Shown piece by piece: positions 17,785-26,697 of a stretch of DNA of 43,132 bases (positions are counted from its first letter, which is position 1; the number at the start of each line of letters is the position of its first letter). This DNA is from an uncultured Lachnospiraceae bacterium (GTDB lineage Bacteria; Bacillota; Clostridia; Lachnospirales; Lachnospiraceae), in NCBI GenBank assembly GCA_910579495.1, contig CAJTVD010000031.1:1-43132 (forward strand), given 5' to 3'. Under the pieces are notes generated by a model. That model was not told the origin of the DNA, did not search any database, and saw only the letters and a program-made list of their open reading frames with translations. The position numbers and the translations under genes are program-made.

Positions 17785-19815
17785 ATGAAATATCAAAAAA
17801 TTGAATCAAAGTCCAGAAAAAAAATAGCAGATGAAATTCTACAGCAAATTGGGGGAAGCGTCATATTTGTCCTTCTGCTGATAGCTGCTGTGGCAATTTG
17901 TATGGTGGGATGGCTGAGCATAACCTCAAAGGAAACGGAATTAAAGCAGGAATCCAACGCCGCTGCCAACCAACTGACAGGCTTTCTGGAACAATATACC
18001 AAAAGTGTGGAACAGCTTTCTGTCAATCCGGACATTAAAAGCGTTATGCTAGAAACCAAAGCCGGGGACGATCTCTGGCAGGCGGAAAGGATGGATGCTG
18101 TTATGGAGAATCTTGTAAATATTGCCGGTACCGATACCCAAAATGTGATGGCTGTCTGGCTCTCTGACCTGGATGCAAGCGCACTGGCACAGTCTGACGG
18201 CTTTACCAGCGAGGAGGGCTGGGATATCACAGGGCGTGGGTGGTACGGCTGTATCACCGGGAAGAAAACCGTCCTTACAGAGCCATACATTGATTCCTCT
18301 ACCGGAAAAATGATCTTAAGCGCCGCCTCCCCGGTTTACAGCGATGAGGGGACTGTCCTTGGGGCGGTAGGTATGGATATCTCTCTGGACCATATGACCC
18401 AAATCATGAGCGAATACAAAATCGGCACCAACGGATACATTTTGTTATTGTCTGAAAACGGTACCTTCCTTTATCATCCCCAGAAGGATATCATACAGAA
18501 AAATATAAAAGACGTAAATATCTCCCAGAACGTTATTGATGCGGTTACTTCTAAAAGCAACACCTATATGAAATATAAAACCAGCGGCCAGACAAAATAT
18601 GGCTCCCTGCAGCACGCCGGGGATACGGGATATATTGTCTTAAGCAGCCTGCCTTCCTCAGAATACCACGCTACGCTGGCAGCAATGGTGGCAGCCCTTG
18701 TGGTTATTTTTGCCGCCGGTATCCTGCTCATAGCGGTAAGCATCAGGAAAAGCGCCACCAAGCTCACAAAGCCCATCCTGGAGCTGAACCATACGGCACA
18801 GCAGCTCGCTTCCGGCAACCTGGATGTGGACCTCCATATCACCAGCGAAAATGAAATCGGCGAGCTGGGGGATTCCTTCCAGAAAACAGTTGACCGCCTG
18901 AAAAAATATATTGTATACATAGACGAGACAGCAGAAGTACTGGCGCAGGTTGCCAAGGGGAAGCTGGGTATTAGCCTGAAAAACGATTATGCCGGCGAAT
19001 TCCAGAAAATCAAAACTGCCCTGCTGAATATTTCCGATTCCATGAACCAGGTTATGGTGGGGATCAATGAAAGCTCCGAACGGGTATCTGTGGGAGCCAA
19101 CGAGCTTGCCACTGCCTCCCTGGTCCTTGCAAAAGGTGCGGAAGAACAGGCAGCATCTATAGAACAGCTTGCCGCCACAACAAATACCGTTGCTGACCAG
19201 GTGGAAGACAGCCGCAGGGAGGCTGAAGCTTCTGCCAAAGCCACTGCACAGACCGCCACAATGATTGAGCAGAACCAGGAAAAAATGAAACAGATGATGG
19301 ATGCTATGGATAAAATCCACCAGACTTCCCAAGAGGTGGTGGGGATCATACAGACAATTGAGGAAATTGCATCACAGACAAACCTTCTGTCATTGAATGC
19401 TTCCATAGAGGCGGCACGGGCCGGTGAAGCGGGGAGAGGCTTCGCAGTAGTGGCAGACGAAATCGGCAAGCTGGCGTTAGAGAGTTCCCGTGCAGCAAGC
19501 ACAACAAAGGAACTGATCGAAATATCAATGGAAGAAATTAACAAGGGAAATACCATAGCCAAAAGTGCTGTGAACTCCCTGAAAGAATCCGTAAATGCCG
19601 TGGACCATGTAAATAAAATGATTCAGGGGACAGCGGAAAATGCAGCCACCCAGGCGGAAAACATGAAACAGCTCCGCAAAGGGATTGAAGATATCACCCA
19701 TGGGATACAGGATAACTCCGCCGCCTCCCAGGAAACCTCCGCCACCTCGGAAGAACTTGCTTCACAGGCGGAAGTATTGAATAAAATGGTACAAAAATTC
19801 GAACTTTGCCATTAA
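17785..19815 (+). CDS. methyl-accepting chemotaxis protein B with dCache sensor
   Basis: This 676-residue chemoreceptor has a membrane helix at about residues 24-46, a large periplasmic double-Cache sensor (about 47-295), a second helix near 297-320, HAMP, and a long signalling coil. The coil tip is IASQTNLLSLNASIEAARAGEAGRG. The sensor carries much of the known amino-acid-binding dCache pattern: R-x-W-Y (RGWYG), later EPYID, and the Asp of VGMDIS. The first aromatic position, usually Tyr, appears to be Trp (GWDITGR). An amino-acid ligand is therefore plausible but not proven. GGAGG precedes the ATG. The stop is only 12 bp from the stop of recombinase C on the other strand. No che genes are adjacent. 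Confidence 0.93.
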   Translation: MKYQKIESKSRKKIADEILQQIGGSVIFVLLLIAAVAICMVGWLSITSKETELKQESNAAANQLTGFLEQYTKSVEQLSVNPDIKSVMLETKAGDDLWQAERMDAVMENLVNIAGTDTQNVMAVWLSDLDASALAQSDGFTSEEGWDITGRGWYGCITGKKTVLTEPYIDSSTGKMILSAASPVYSDEGTVLGAVGMDISLDHMTQIMSEYKIGTNGYILLLSENGTFLYHPQKDIIQKNIKDVNISQNVIDAVTSKSNTYMKYKTSGQTKYGSLQHAGDTGYIVLSSLPSSEYHATLAAMVAALVVIFAAGILLIAVSIRKSATKLTKPILELNHTAQQLASGNLDVDLHITSENEIGELGDSFQKTVDRLKKYIVYIDETAEVLAQVAKGKLGISLKNDYAGEFQKIKTALLNISDSMNQVMVGINESSERVSVGANELATASLVLAKGAEEQAASIEQLAATTNTVADQVEDSRREAEASAKATAQTATMIEQNQEKMKQMMDAMDKIHQTSQEVVGIIQTIEEIASQTNLLSLNASIEAARAGEAGRGFAVVADEIGKLALESSRAASTTKELIEISMEEINKGNTIAKSAVNSLKESVNAVDHVNKMIQGTAENAATQAENMKQLRKGIEDITHGIQDNSAASQETSATSEELASQAEVLNKMVQKFELCH

Positions 19816-19827
19816 GCCAAGGATCCT

Positions 19828-21468
19828 TTAACCTGGCACCTCTTCCATTCCATCCCGGAACCGGAAAATGATTTCCATCCGGCGGCCTTCATAGAGATAA
19901 ATACGGTTAATAAATCTTACCACCAGGGAACGCCCAAGCTCCAGCTTTCCCTGGTTTTCTTTAACATAAGGGCAGTTCGCGGAGCGTGCTGCCCGTTGTT
20001 TTTCCTCCCCTGTACCTGCTAAAGCCTGTTTCTTCCTTTCCAGTTCGCGGATGGCTTTTTCCGTATCCTGTATCCTGTTTTCCAGCTCCTCCCGAAACAG
20101 AAAGAACTCTTCCTGTGTAAGCACCCCTTTCTGATAATCCTCCCAGCACGCCTGTTTCAGCAGCCGGTTCCTTCCCAGCTCCTCCCTTCTTTTCCCCGCT
20201 TCCCGTTCCAGCAACTCCCCCTGGCCCTGGCAGGGGGATGCCTCCCTGCCGCAAGGCTGGGTTCCCGGCCCCGGCCATCCGGCAAAATATTCCAGGCAAA
20301 TGCCCACTGCCTCCAGCACGTTGATGTTTAAAGCTCCCTCCCGGATTCTGTGGCTGCTGCACATCCCCTTTTGTTTCTTATTGCCTGTACATATATAGTA
20401 CACATACTCCCTTCTGTTGCTGTAAATCTTTTTCCTGGCCATGCTGTACCCGCAGTCCCCACATGCCAGATAGCCGGAATACAGGGAAACCCCGCCCTCT
20501 CCCGGGGCTGTCCTGGTATCCCTCTCCAAGATTTCCGAAACCACCCCAAAGTCCGCCCTGGTGATAATCCCCTGGTGGGCGTTTTCCACCCTGGCCCATT
20601 CCTCCGGTGGTTTCCGCTTTTTTACTTTTATTTTGTAATTTGGCGTGCTCTCCTTCCCCTGAACCAATGTCCCCAGATAAGCCTCGTTGGTAAGGATCCG
20701 CCTGATTGCCATGGCCGTCCACCTGGCTTTTGTATGGGTCTGGAACACCGCCTGATAACCGCTTCCCTGCTCCTTTTTGTATTCTGCCGGGGAGGATATG
20801 CCCAGGCGGTTCAGTTTATCGGCTATTGCCTGCTGCCCCATTCCCTGTATTTTCATGCGGAATATCTCTTTTACAATTTCTGAGGCATAGGGATCGGCCA
20901 CAAGCCTGTTCTTCTCCCTCCCCCTTATGTAACCATAAACAGGAAAAGCCCCTGTAAACTCTCCCCGCTGCCTTTTTACCTCCAGATGGCTTCTGATTTT
21001 AAGGGAAATGTCCCTGCAATAAGCATCGTTAATCAGGTTTTTGAAGGGAATGGCCATATGGCCTGCTGCCCATCTATCCTCCCTGCTGTCATAATTGTCA
21101 TTAATTGCAATAAAACGCACACCCAGCAGGGGAAAAAGCCTCTCAATATACTTCCCTACCTCAATATAATTGCGCCCGAAGCGGGACAAATCCTTTACGA
21201 TCACACAGTTGATTTTGTCCTCCCTGATATCCTGGAGCATTCTCTGAAAAGAAGGCCTTTCAAAGTCCACGCCGCTGCAGCCATCATCAATATAAGTTTC
21301 CGCAGGCACAATCTCCGGCTTCTTCCTGAGAAATTCTTCTATATATTCTTTCTGGTTTTCAATGCTGTCGCTGTACCTGCCCCTGGCTCCCGGGTCCTCC
21401 CTGGATAAGCGAAGGTATATGCCTCCCCGCCAGGTTGATGGAATGTTTCCCTGGCCGCCATCTGTCAT
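19828..21468 (-). CDS. large serine recombinase C (full length)
   Basis: This 546-residue site-specific recombinase has all expected parts: YLRLS with the nucleophile at Ser22, VIVKDLSRFGRNYIEVG near 100, and the recombinase domain at about 180-310. The zinc ribbon is CGDCGYSM ... YYICTGNKKQKGMC (about 345-385). A charged coiled coil and a terminal RMEIIFRFRDG strand follow. ATG with GGGAGG seven bases upstream. Its start overlaps by four bases (ATGA) the end of a short reading frame made of the 5' part of a polysaccharide deacetylase gene. The recombinase therefore lies at the disruption point, as expected for an element whose recombinase gene abuts its attachment site. The gene converges on chemoreceptor B with 12 bp between stops. 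Confidence 0.92.
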   Translation of the reverse strand: MTDGGQGNIPSTWRGGIYLRLSREDPGARGRYSDSIENQKEYIEEFLRKKPEIVPAETYIDDGCSGVDFERPSFQRMLQDIREDKINCVIVKDLSRFGRNYIEVGKYIERLFPLLGVRFIAINDNYDSREDRWAAGHMAIPFKNLINDAYCRDISLKIRSHLEVKRQRGEFTGAFPVYGYIRGREKNRLVADPYASEIVKEIFRMKIQGMGQQAIADKLNRLGISSPAEYKKEQGSGYQAVFQTHTKARWTAMAIRRILTNEAYLGTLVQGKESTPNYKIKVKKRKPPEEWARVENAHQGIITRADFGVVSEILERDTRTAPGEGGVSLYSGYLACGDCGYSMARKKIYSNRREYVYYICTGNKKQKGMCSSHRIREGALNINVLEAVGICLEYFAGWPGPGTQPCGREASPCQGQGELLEREAGKRREELGRNRLLKQACWEDYQKGVLTQEEFFLFREELENRIQDTEKAIRELERKKQALAGTGEEKQRAARSANCPYVKENQGKLELGRSLVVRFINRIYLYEGRRMEIIFRFRDGMEEVPG

Positions 21469-21668
21469 ATCCCAGCCTCCCCTGTTAGCCCTATTATAAC
21501 CTCACCCTCAAAAGTAAGTGCAATCTTTTTGCCCTCTTCTTTCCCTGCCGCCATCCCCATGACCGGAAGATCCCCACCCTGAAGGCAGGCTGCAAAACCT
21601 GCAAGGCAGGCAAGGGCAAACAAGGTCAGCGCTACGGTGCAAATGATGATTCTTTTTTTTACTTTCAT
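21465..21668 (-). pseudogene. 5' fragment of a polysaccharide deacetylase (NodB family)
   Basis: The 67-residue frame begins with a basic stretch and one membrane helix (KKRIIICTVALTLFALAC), then a linker with GKEEGKKIALTF. KKIALTFDDGP is the first metal-binding motif of NodB-type deacetylases. Here the sequence departs right after LTF-(D/E), continuing as GEVIIGLTGEAGI to a stop that overlaps recombinase C. The catalytic domain is missing and was not found elsewhere in the window. The break inside the conserved motif is most simply explained by insertion of a recombinase-borne element or a rearrangement. The start at 21668 has only a weak ribosome site; 21677 is an alternative. Confidence 0.6.
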
Positions 21669-21943
21669 AAAAAACATTCTTTCTCTGGCACTTATTCTAT
21701 TTATATGCCTTTCATCCACCGCCATGCATACAACGGCTGCTTTCCCTGCCCTAAGCCCTGGGAGCCTGGCAGGAACCAAAACAGGGAGTCAAGGACCTGT
21801 TTCCTGTTTTGGTGTAAAGCCGCTGGCCCGCTTTTTCTTTAACAATAAAGCATTGATACGGATAAGGTTATATCTTTGTATCATTACAATAGAATTTCTC
21901 CTATCTGCCAGGCTGATTTCGTAGCGGTCCGGCTCCGCCGGGC

Positions 21944-22612
21944 TCAATTATCTAATGATACTTTTCCTTCCTCCACCAATTTTACAATGCGGCTGGTTCC
22001 CAGGCGCTCCGCCCCCAATGCCAGGAATTTCTCCGCATCTTCCATGGAACCGATCCCTCCCGCGGCCTTGATTTTTACACCTTCTCCCACATGGGCGGCA
22101 AACAGGCGCACATCCTCAAAAGTTGCGCCGCCGGTTGAGAATCCCGTAGAAGTCTTAATATAATCCGCCCCTGCCTGGGTGACGATTTCACACATTTTAA
22201 TTTTTTCTTCCTCTGTTAACAGGCATGCTTCAATAATTACCTTCAGGATTTTTTCCCCACATGCCGCCTTTAAAAGACGGATTTCCTGCTCCAGCAGCCC
22301 ATACTGTTTCTCTTTCAGCCATCCTATATTGATTACCATATCAATTTCAGAAGCCCCATTGGCAAGGGCGTCTGCCGTTTCAAATTCCTTTGCCTTTGTA
22401 GTGATATTCCCGTTGGGGAAGCCGACTACTGTACATATTTCCATTTTTCCCTGGACATATTCCGCCGCCTGCTTTACAAAACATGGCGGTATGCATATGG
22501 ACGCCGTTTGGTATTTCATGGCGTCATCGCATATCTTCCTGATTTCTTCCCATGTGGCTGTCTGCTGTAACAGCGTATGGTCTACATGCCTTAAAATTTC
22601 ACTTGCTTTCAT
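21944..22612 (-). CDS. deoC: deoxyribose-phosphate aldolase
   Basis: This class I aldolase of 222 residues cleaves 2-deoxyribose 5-phosphate to glyceraldehyde 3-phosphate and acetaldehyde in deoxynucleoside catabolism. Catalytic residues are visible: Asp91 in EIDMVINIG, the Schiff-base Lys153 in DYIKTSTGFSTGGAT, and Lys182 in VKIKAAGGIG. HVDHTLL near the N-terminus is also typical. Length is normal. The ATG at 22612 has GAGGGTAGGG upstream; longer in-frame starts lack a ribosome site. It is 13 bp behind uridine phosphorylase in the same operon, so nucleosides can be split and the sugar phosphate degraded, provided a phosphopentomutase is encoded elsewhere. Confidence 0.96.
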   Translation of the reverse strand: MKASEILRHVDHTLLQQTATWEEIRKICDDAMKYQTASICIPPCFVKQAAEYVQGKMEICTVVGFPNGNITTKAKEFETADALANGASEIDMVINIGWLKEKQYGLLEQEIRLLKAACGEKILKVIIEACLLTEEEKIKMCEIVTQAGADYIKTSTGFSTGGATFEDVRLFAAHVGEGVKIKAAGGIGSMEDAEKFLALGAERLGTSRIVKLVEEGKVSLDN

Positions 22613-22625
22613 CCCTACCCTCTTT

Positions 22626-23417
22626 CTATTCCAGTTCCGTTCTTGTTTGGTCCTCATAAATCAGGGTGCGGACAGCTTCCACCGCCACCTGCACTGCCCT
22701 GTCAGTGTCGTGTACCACCGGATTTTCCAGCCCCAGCCGCTCCCTTTCCTGGTTTGCCACCACCAGAAAACACGCCCCCGCCCTTACATGGAGGTAGCTT
22801 GCCACTGTAAATAACGCCGCCGACTCCATCTCTGAGGCCAGGCATCCTAAACGTTTCCAGGCTTCCCACTTGTTCAGCAGCTCATAACTGACAGGCTTTG
22901 TCTCCGGTTCATGCTGGCCATAAAAGGCGTCTTTGCACTGCACTACCCCCGCATGGAAGGGAAATTTCTTTTCTCCTGCTGCCCTTACCAGGGCATTGGC
23001 CACCCCAAGGTCAGCTACCGCCGGGAATTCTATGGGCGCATACTCCCTGCTGGTGCCTTCCATACGGATGGCACCTGTAGCGACTACCACATCGCCGCTT
23101 TTTACTTCCTTCTGCATACCGCCGCAGGTGCCAATTCTCACAAAGGTATCCGCACCGCACCGATAAAGCTCCTCCATGGCAATGGCTGCAGAAGGGCCGC
23201 CAATTCCCGTGGAGGTGACACTCACCTTTACCCCGTCCAGGGTTCCGGTATAGGTAATATACTCCCTGTTATCGGCAATGAGGGCCGGATTTTCAAAATA
23301 TCCCGCAATTTTCACACACCGTTTCGGATCCCCAGGCATGATCACATAGCGCCCCACCTCCCCCCTGGCTGTCTGTATATGGTATTGCCTGCTGGCATCT
23401 TCCGAATAATTTTTCAT
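22626..23417 (-). CDS. udp: uridine phosphorylase (nucleoside phosphorylase family)
   Basis: This 263-residue cytoplasmic enzyme phosphorolyses uridine, and often deoxyuridine or thymidine, to the base and (deoxy)ribose 1-phosphate. The NP-I fold signature is clear: VIMPGDPKR near residue 25 for phosphate binding, VRIGTCGGMQ near 95, and ASEMESAALFTVA near 195, whose EME motif binds the ribose. Start: ATG at 23417 after AAAGGAG; the reading frame extends upstream without a plausible start. It sits between the DUF4250 gene and deoC with short gaps, which supports a pyrimidine-salvage operon. Confidence 0.92.
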   Translation of the reverse strand: MKNYSEDASRQYHIQTARGEVGRYVIMPGDPKRCVKIAGYFENPALIADNREYITYTGTLDGVKVSVTSTGIGGPSAAIAMEELYRCGADTFVRIGTCGGMQKEVKSGDVVVATGAIRMEGTSREYAPIEFPAVADLGVANALVRAAGEKKFPFHAGVVQCKDAFYGQHEPETKPVSYELLNKWEAWKRLGCLASEMESAALFTVASYLHVRAGACFLVVANQERERLGLENPVVHDTDRAVQVAVEAVRTLIYEDQTRTELE

Positions 23418-23440
23418 AGTAAAGACTCTCCTTTCCAGCC

Positions 23441-23611
23441 TTAGCGGAACTGGTTGCTCCCGCAGTCGTAAGAATATCCGATACCTTTTAGCTTTTCTTC
23501 TATTTCCGTTTTGCACACATCCAAATCTTCACACAGGGCATCTAAATCTGAATAATAATCACGGAGCTTTAAATTCACATAGCTTAACAGCATATTTGCA
23601 TCTTCTGGCAT
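23441..23611 (-). CDS. DUF4250 family small protein
   Basis: This 56-residue protein matches the short DUF4250 family found in Clostridia: MLLSYVNLKLRDYYSDLDALCEDLDV, followed by EIEEKLKGIGYSYDCGSNQF. The layout resembles a small helix-turn-helix-like fold, but no function is established. Start: ATG at 23611, matching the family's usual N-terminus; GGGGGAA lies somewhat far upstream (about 11 bases). First gene of the udp-deoC operon, 23 bp before udp. Confidence 0.8.
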   Translation of the reverse strand: MPEDANMLLSYVNLKLRDYYSDLDALCEDLDVCKTEIEEKLKGIGYSYDCGSNQFR

Positions 23612-23790
23612 CTGCACCACACTTCCCCCTTCCTGGTCCATAAATATTTTTATTTTTGCCGTTCCAGGCAAATTTTCAGATGGTTTATGTTAAGTATAAC
23701 TGAAAATCTCCTGGCTATCAATGCGTTCGTCTATAAATACGCAGAAATCAATTTCCAGGGTTTCCTTACAGCCTTGAGAAAAGGGTAACA

Positions 23791-23829
23791 CAAAAAGGAG
23801 GCAGGGAACCCGTTAAAAGGCTCCCTGCC
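23791..23829 (-). terminator. terminator of clpB
   Basis: GGCAGGGAACC (23800-23810) pairs with GGCTCCCTGCC (23819-23829) with one wobble, and CTCCTTTTTG follows on the minus strand, just after the clpB stop. Confidence 0.8.
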
Positions 23830-23844
23830 CCTGCCTATTGCCCT

Positions 23845-26433
23845 TTATGCATTTTTTACTTTCGCTTCAAGGGTGTCCCCCTGCAGCGTAATTAAAATCG
23901 TATCCCCCTGGGAAACATTGTCTGCCAGAATCAGTTTGGCGGATAATGTTTCCACATATTTTTGAATATAGCGTTTCAGGGGCCTGGCACCATAAACCGG
24001 GTCGTAGGCGTTATCAATGATAAATCTCTCCGCCTCCGGCGAAAGCTCCACTTTAAGCTCCCTTTGGGACAGCCGCCTGTTCAGGTCTTCCACAATCAGC
24101 CGGATAATCCCGCCGATATTGTCTTTGGTCAAAGGCTTAAACAGGATCGTCTCATCAAGGCGGTTTAAAAATTCAGGCCTGAAATGACCCCGCAGGTCAT
24201 TGAGCACCAGCTTTTCCGCCTCCCCGTTAATAGTGCCGTCCGGCCCAATGCCATCTAACAGGTAAGCCGCACCAATATTGGAGGTCATTATTAATATGGT
24301 ATTCTTAAAGTCCACAGTGCGGCCCTGGGAGTCTGTGACCCGCCCATCATCAAGCACCTGCAAAAGCACATTGAACACATCCGGATGGGCTTTTTCAATC
24401 TCGTCAAAAAGAACCACTGAATAGGGCTTCCTCCTGACTGCTTCAGTCAACTGCCCCCCTTCCTCATACCCCACATATCCGGGAGGCGCCCCAATGAGCC
24501 TGGATACAGAATATTTCTCCATATACTCGCTCATGTCAATCCGCACCATATTGTTTTCATCGTCAAACAGGGAAGCTGCCAGCGCTTTGGCAAGTTCTGT
24601 CTTCCCCACCCCGGTAGGCCCCAGAAACAGGAACGAGCCAATTGGTTTGGTAGGATCCTTGATCCCCGCTTTGGAACGGATAATTGCCTCCGTTACTTTG
24701 GTAACACCCTCATCCTGCCCTACTACCCGTTTATGAAGCTCTTCATCCAGGTGAAGGGTTTTGTTCCGCTCGCTTTCTGTCAGTTTCGTCACCGGAATAC
24801 CTGTCCAGCGGGAGATGATCCTGGCGATTTCATCCTCCGACACACTTTCATGTACCAGGGATAAATCCTTGTTTTTCACCTGCTCTTCTTCGATTTCAAG
24901 CTGCTTTTTCAGGGCAGGCAGTTTGCTGTAGCTTAATTCCGCTGCTTTCTCGTAATCCCCCTCCCGCTGGGCAATCTCAATCTGGCTTCCCACCGCGTCA
25001 ATTTCTTCCCGGAGCTTTGAAAGCTTTTCTACAGAGGATTTTTCATTTTCCCACTGGGCTTTCCGGTTGTTCAGCTCTTCTTTCAGCTCTGCAAGCTCCT
25101 TTTGCAGGGCTTCCAGGCGTTCCCTGCTTATTCTGTCATCCTCCTTTTTCAGGGCTGTTTCCTCAATCTCCATCTGCATCACCCTGCGCTGTAATCCGTC
25201 CAGCTCCGTGGGCATAGAATCCAGCTCCGTTTTGATCAGGGCACAGGCCTCATCTACCAGGTCGATGGCCTTGTCCGGAAGGAAGCGGTCTGAAATATAA
25301 CGGTTAGACAGCACAGCGGCACTGACCAGGGCGTTATCCATGATCTTAACCCCATGGTAGACCTCATACCGCTCTTTCAGCCCTCTTAATATGGAAATCG
25401 TGTCCTCCACTGTAGGCTCCTGCACCATCACTGGCTGGAACCTCCTCTCCAGGGCCGCATCCTTTTCAATATACTGCCGGTACTCATCCAATGTGGTAGC
25501 GCCGATACAGTGAAGCTCGCCTCTTGCCAGCATGGGCTTTAACATATTGCCTGCGTCAAGGGCACCGTCTGTTTTTCCAGCCCCCACAATGGTATGAAGC
25601 TCGTCGATAAAAAGGATGATCTGCCCGTCGCTGCCCTTTACATCCTCAAGTACTGCCTTTAAACGCTCTTCAAATTCTCCCCGGTACTTTGCCCCGGCAA
25701 CCAACGCCCCCATATCCAGGGCGAAAATCTTCTTGTCCTTCAGCCCCTGGGGAACGTCCCCGCGGACAATACGCTGGGCTAAGCCCTCCACTACCGCTGT
25801 CTTACCAACGCCTGGCTCCCCTATGAGCACCGGGTTATTTTTGGTCTTCCGGGAAAGGATCCGGATAATATTTCTGATCTCATTGTCCCTGCCGATTACC
25901 GGGTCAAGTTTCTGCTCCCGCGCTTTTTCCACCAGCTCCTGCCCGTACTTGGCAAGGGTGTCGTAGGTTGCCTCCGGGTTGTCGGAAGTGACACGCTGGT
26001 TGCCCCGTACAGTGGAAAGTGCCTGCAGGAACCGTTCCCTGGTAATGCCAAATTCCTTGAAAAGATCCTTCACCGCCCTGTTAGGATGCTTGACCATGGC
26101 AAGGAATAAATGCTCCACAGATACATACTCATCGGAAAGAGCCTTCGCCTCATCCTCTGCGGATACCAATACTTTGTTCAAATCCTGCCCTACATAGACC
26201 TTGCCCCCCTGTACCTTGACCCTTTTGTTTAAAAGTTCTTCTGCTTTGTTCACAAAGTATTGGGTATTGATCTCCATTTTTTCAATGAGCTTTAAAATCA
26301 GGCTGTCGTCTATGGTAAGCAGGCTGTACAGAAGATGCTCCTGCTCTATCTCCTGATTGCCATATTCATAGGCAAGCTTCTCACAGCCCTCTACCGCCTG
26401 CATGGATTTCTGCGTAAACTTTGATATGTTCAT
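23845..26433 (-). CDS. clpB: ATP-dependent disaggregase ClpB
   Basis: This 862-residue hexameric AAA+ chaperone extracts polypeptides from aggregates together with DnaK. In order: the Clp N-terminal repeat domain (about 1-145), first AAA+ module with Walker A GEPGVGKT and Walker B ILFIDELHT, the long middle coiled coil (about 405-525) that marks ClpB rather than ClpA or ClpC, and a second AAA+ module with GPTGVGKT and VVLFDEIEKAHPDV. The C-terminal D2-small domain ends in KVKNA. Start: ATG at 26433 with AGGAG six bases upstream. A CIRCE operator overlapping its promoter indicates HrcA control. A hairpin terminator follows. Confidence 0.97.
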   Translation of the reverse strand: MNISKFTQKSMQAVEGCEKLAYEYGNQEIEQEHLLYSLLTIDDSLILKLIEKMEINTQYFVNKAEELLNKRVKVQGGKVYVGQDLNKVLVSAEDEAKALSDEYVSVEHLFLAMVKHPNRAVKDLFKEFGITRERFLQALSTVRGNQRVTSDNPEATYDTLAKYGQELVEKAREQKLDPVIGRDNEIRNIIRILSRKTKNNPVLIGEPGVGKTAVVEGLAQRIVRGDVPQGLKDKKIFALDMGALVAGAKYRGEFEERLKAVLEDVKGSDGQIILFIDELHTIVGAGKTDGALDAGNMLKPMLARGELHCIGATTLDEYRQYIEKDAALERRFQPVMVQEPTVEDTISILRGLKERYEVYHGVKIMDNALVSAAVLSNRYISDRFLPDKAIDLVDEACALIKTELDSMPTELDGLQRRVMQMEIEETALKKEDDRISRERLEALQKELAELKEELNNRKAQWENEKSSVEKLSKLREEIDAVGSQIEIAQREGDYEKAAELSYSKLPALKKQLEIEEEQVKNKDLSLVHESVSEDEIARIISRWTGIPVTKLTESERNKTLHLDEELHKRVVGQDEGVTKVTEAIIRSKAGIKDPTKPIGSFLFLGPTGVGKTELAKALAASLFDDENNMVRIDMSEYMEKYSVSRLIGAPPGYVGYEEGGQLTEAVRRKPYSVVLFDEIEKAHPDVFNVLLQVLDDGRVTDSQGRTVDFKNTILIMTSNIGAAYLLDGIGPDGTINGEAEKLVLNDLRGHFRPEFLNRLDETILFKPLTKDNIGGIIRLIVEDLNRRLSQRELKVELSPEAERFIIDNAYDPVYGARPLKRYIQKYVETLSAKLILADNVSQGDTILITLQGDTLEAKVKNA

Positions 26434-26529
26434 AAGCGCTCCTCTCTGCTTTATTGCAAATGTAACTGTCATTTACATTATATCCGGCTAATCAATCTCT
26501 TATTTGTTGTTTTCATTTGTTATAGTGTG

Positions 26530-26558
26530 AATATAACACTGATTGTTAGCACTGTCAA
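26530..26558 (-). promoter_or_regulatory. clpB promoter
   Basis: On the minus strand TTGACA (26558-26553), 17 bp, then TATATT (26535-26530). The -35 box lies inside the CIRCE, so HrcA binding would exclude polymerase. Confidence 0.8.
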
Positions 26559-26572
26559 GAGGTGAGTGCTAA
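26546..26572. promoter_or_regulatory. CIRCE operator (HrcA binding site)
   Basis: The site reads TTAGCACTG, nine bases, then GAGTGCTAA. It matches the CIRCE consensus TTAGCACTC-N9-GAGTGCTAA in 17 of 18 arm positions; the single change is C to G at the inner end of the left arm. It controls clpB. Confidence 0.92.
26550..26572. repeat. 23-bp direct repeat, copy 1 (inside the clpB CIRCE); putative att site
   Basis: This sequence recurs perfectly at 28649-28671. Both copies are followed by AAAATTTT (10-11 bp later) and TTTATGCGG (31 bp later), and then by an integrase relic ending 126 bp (copy 1) or 148 bp (copy 2) beyond the core. The arrangement resembles attachment sites beside tyrosine-integrase genes. 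Confidence 0.65.
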
Positions 26573-26658
26573 TAAATTTATTAAAATTTTGCATATTCAG
26601 TGTTTATGCGGGTTTGCGGGCTATATGTTTTTAAAATAACAGATGTTTTATGCTCTAC

Positions 26659-26683
26659 TACACCATTACTACAGCATTTTTTC
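26659..26683. repeat. imperfect direct repeat TACACCATT..., copy 1
   Basis: TACACCATT(A)CTACA-CATTTTTTC lies just downstream of the first integrase relic. A close copy is at 28517-28542. Each copy also contains an internal ACTACA/CACCATT duplication. Confidence 0.5.
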
Positions 26684-26697
26684 AAATTTTTGGTGTA

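Noticed and set aside
19346..19562. Minus-strand frames opposite chemoreceptor B
   Set aside because: Antisense of the conserved signalling tip, without start signals.
21929..21941. CCGGC-TCC-GCCGG hairpin next to the deoC stop
   Set aside because: Short, and no T-tract on either strand; not enough for a terminator call.
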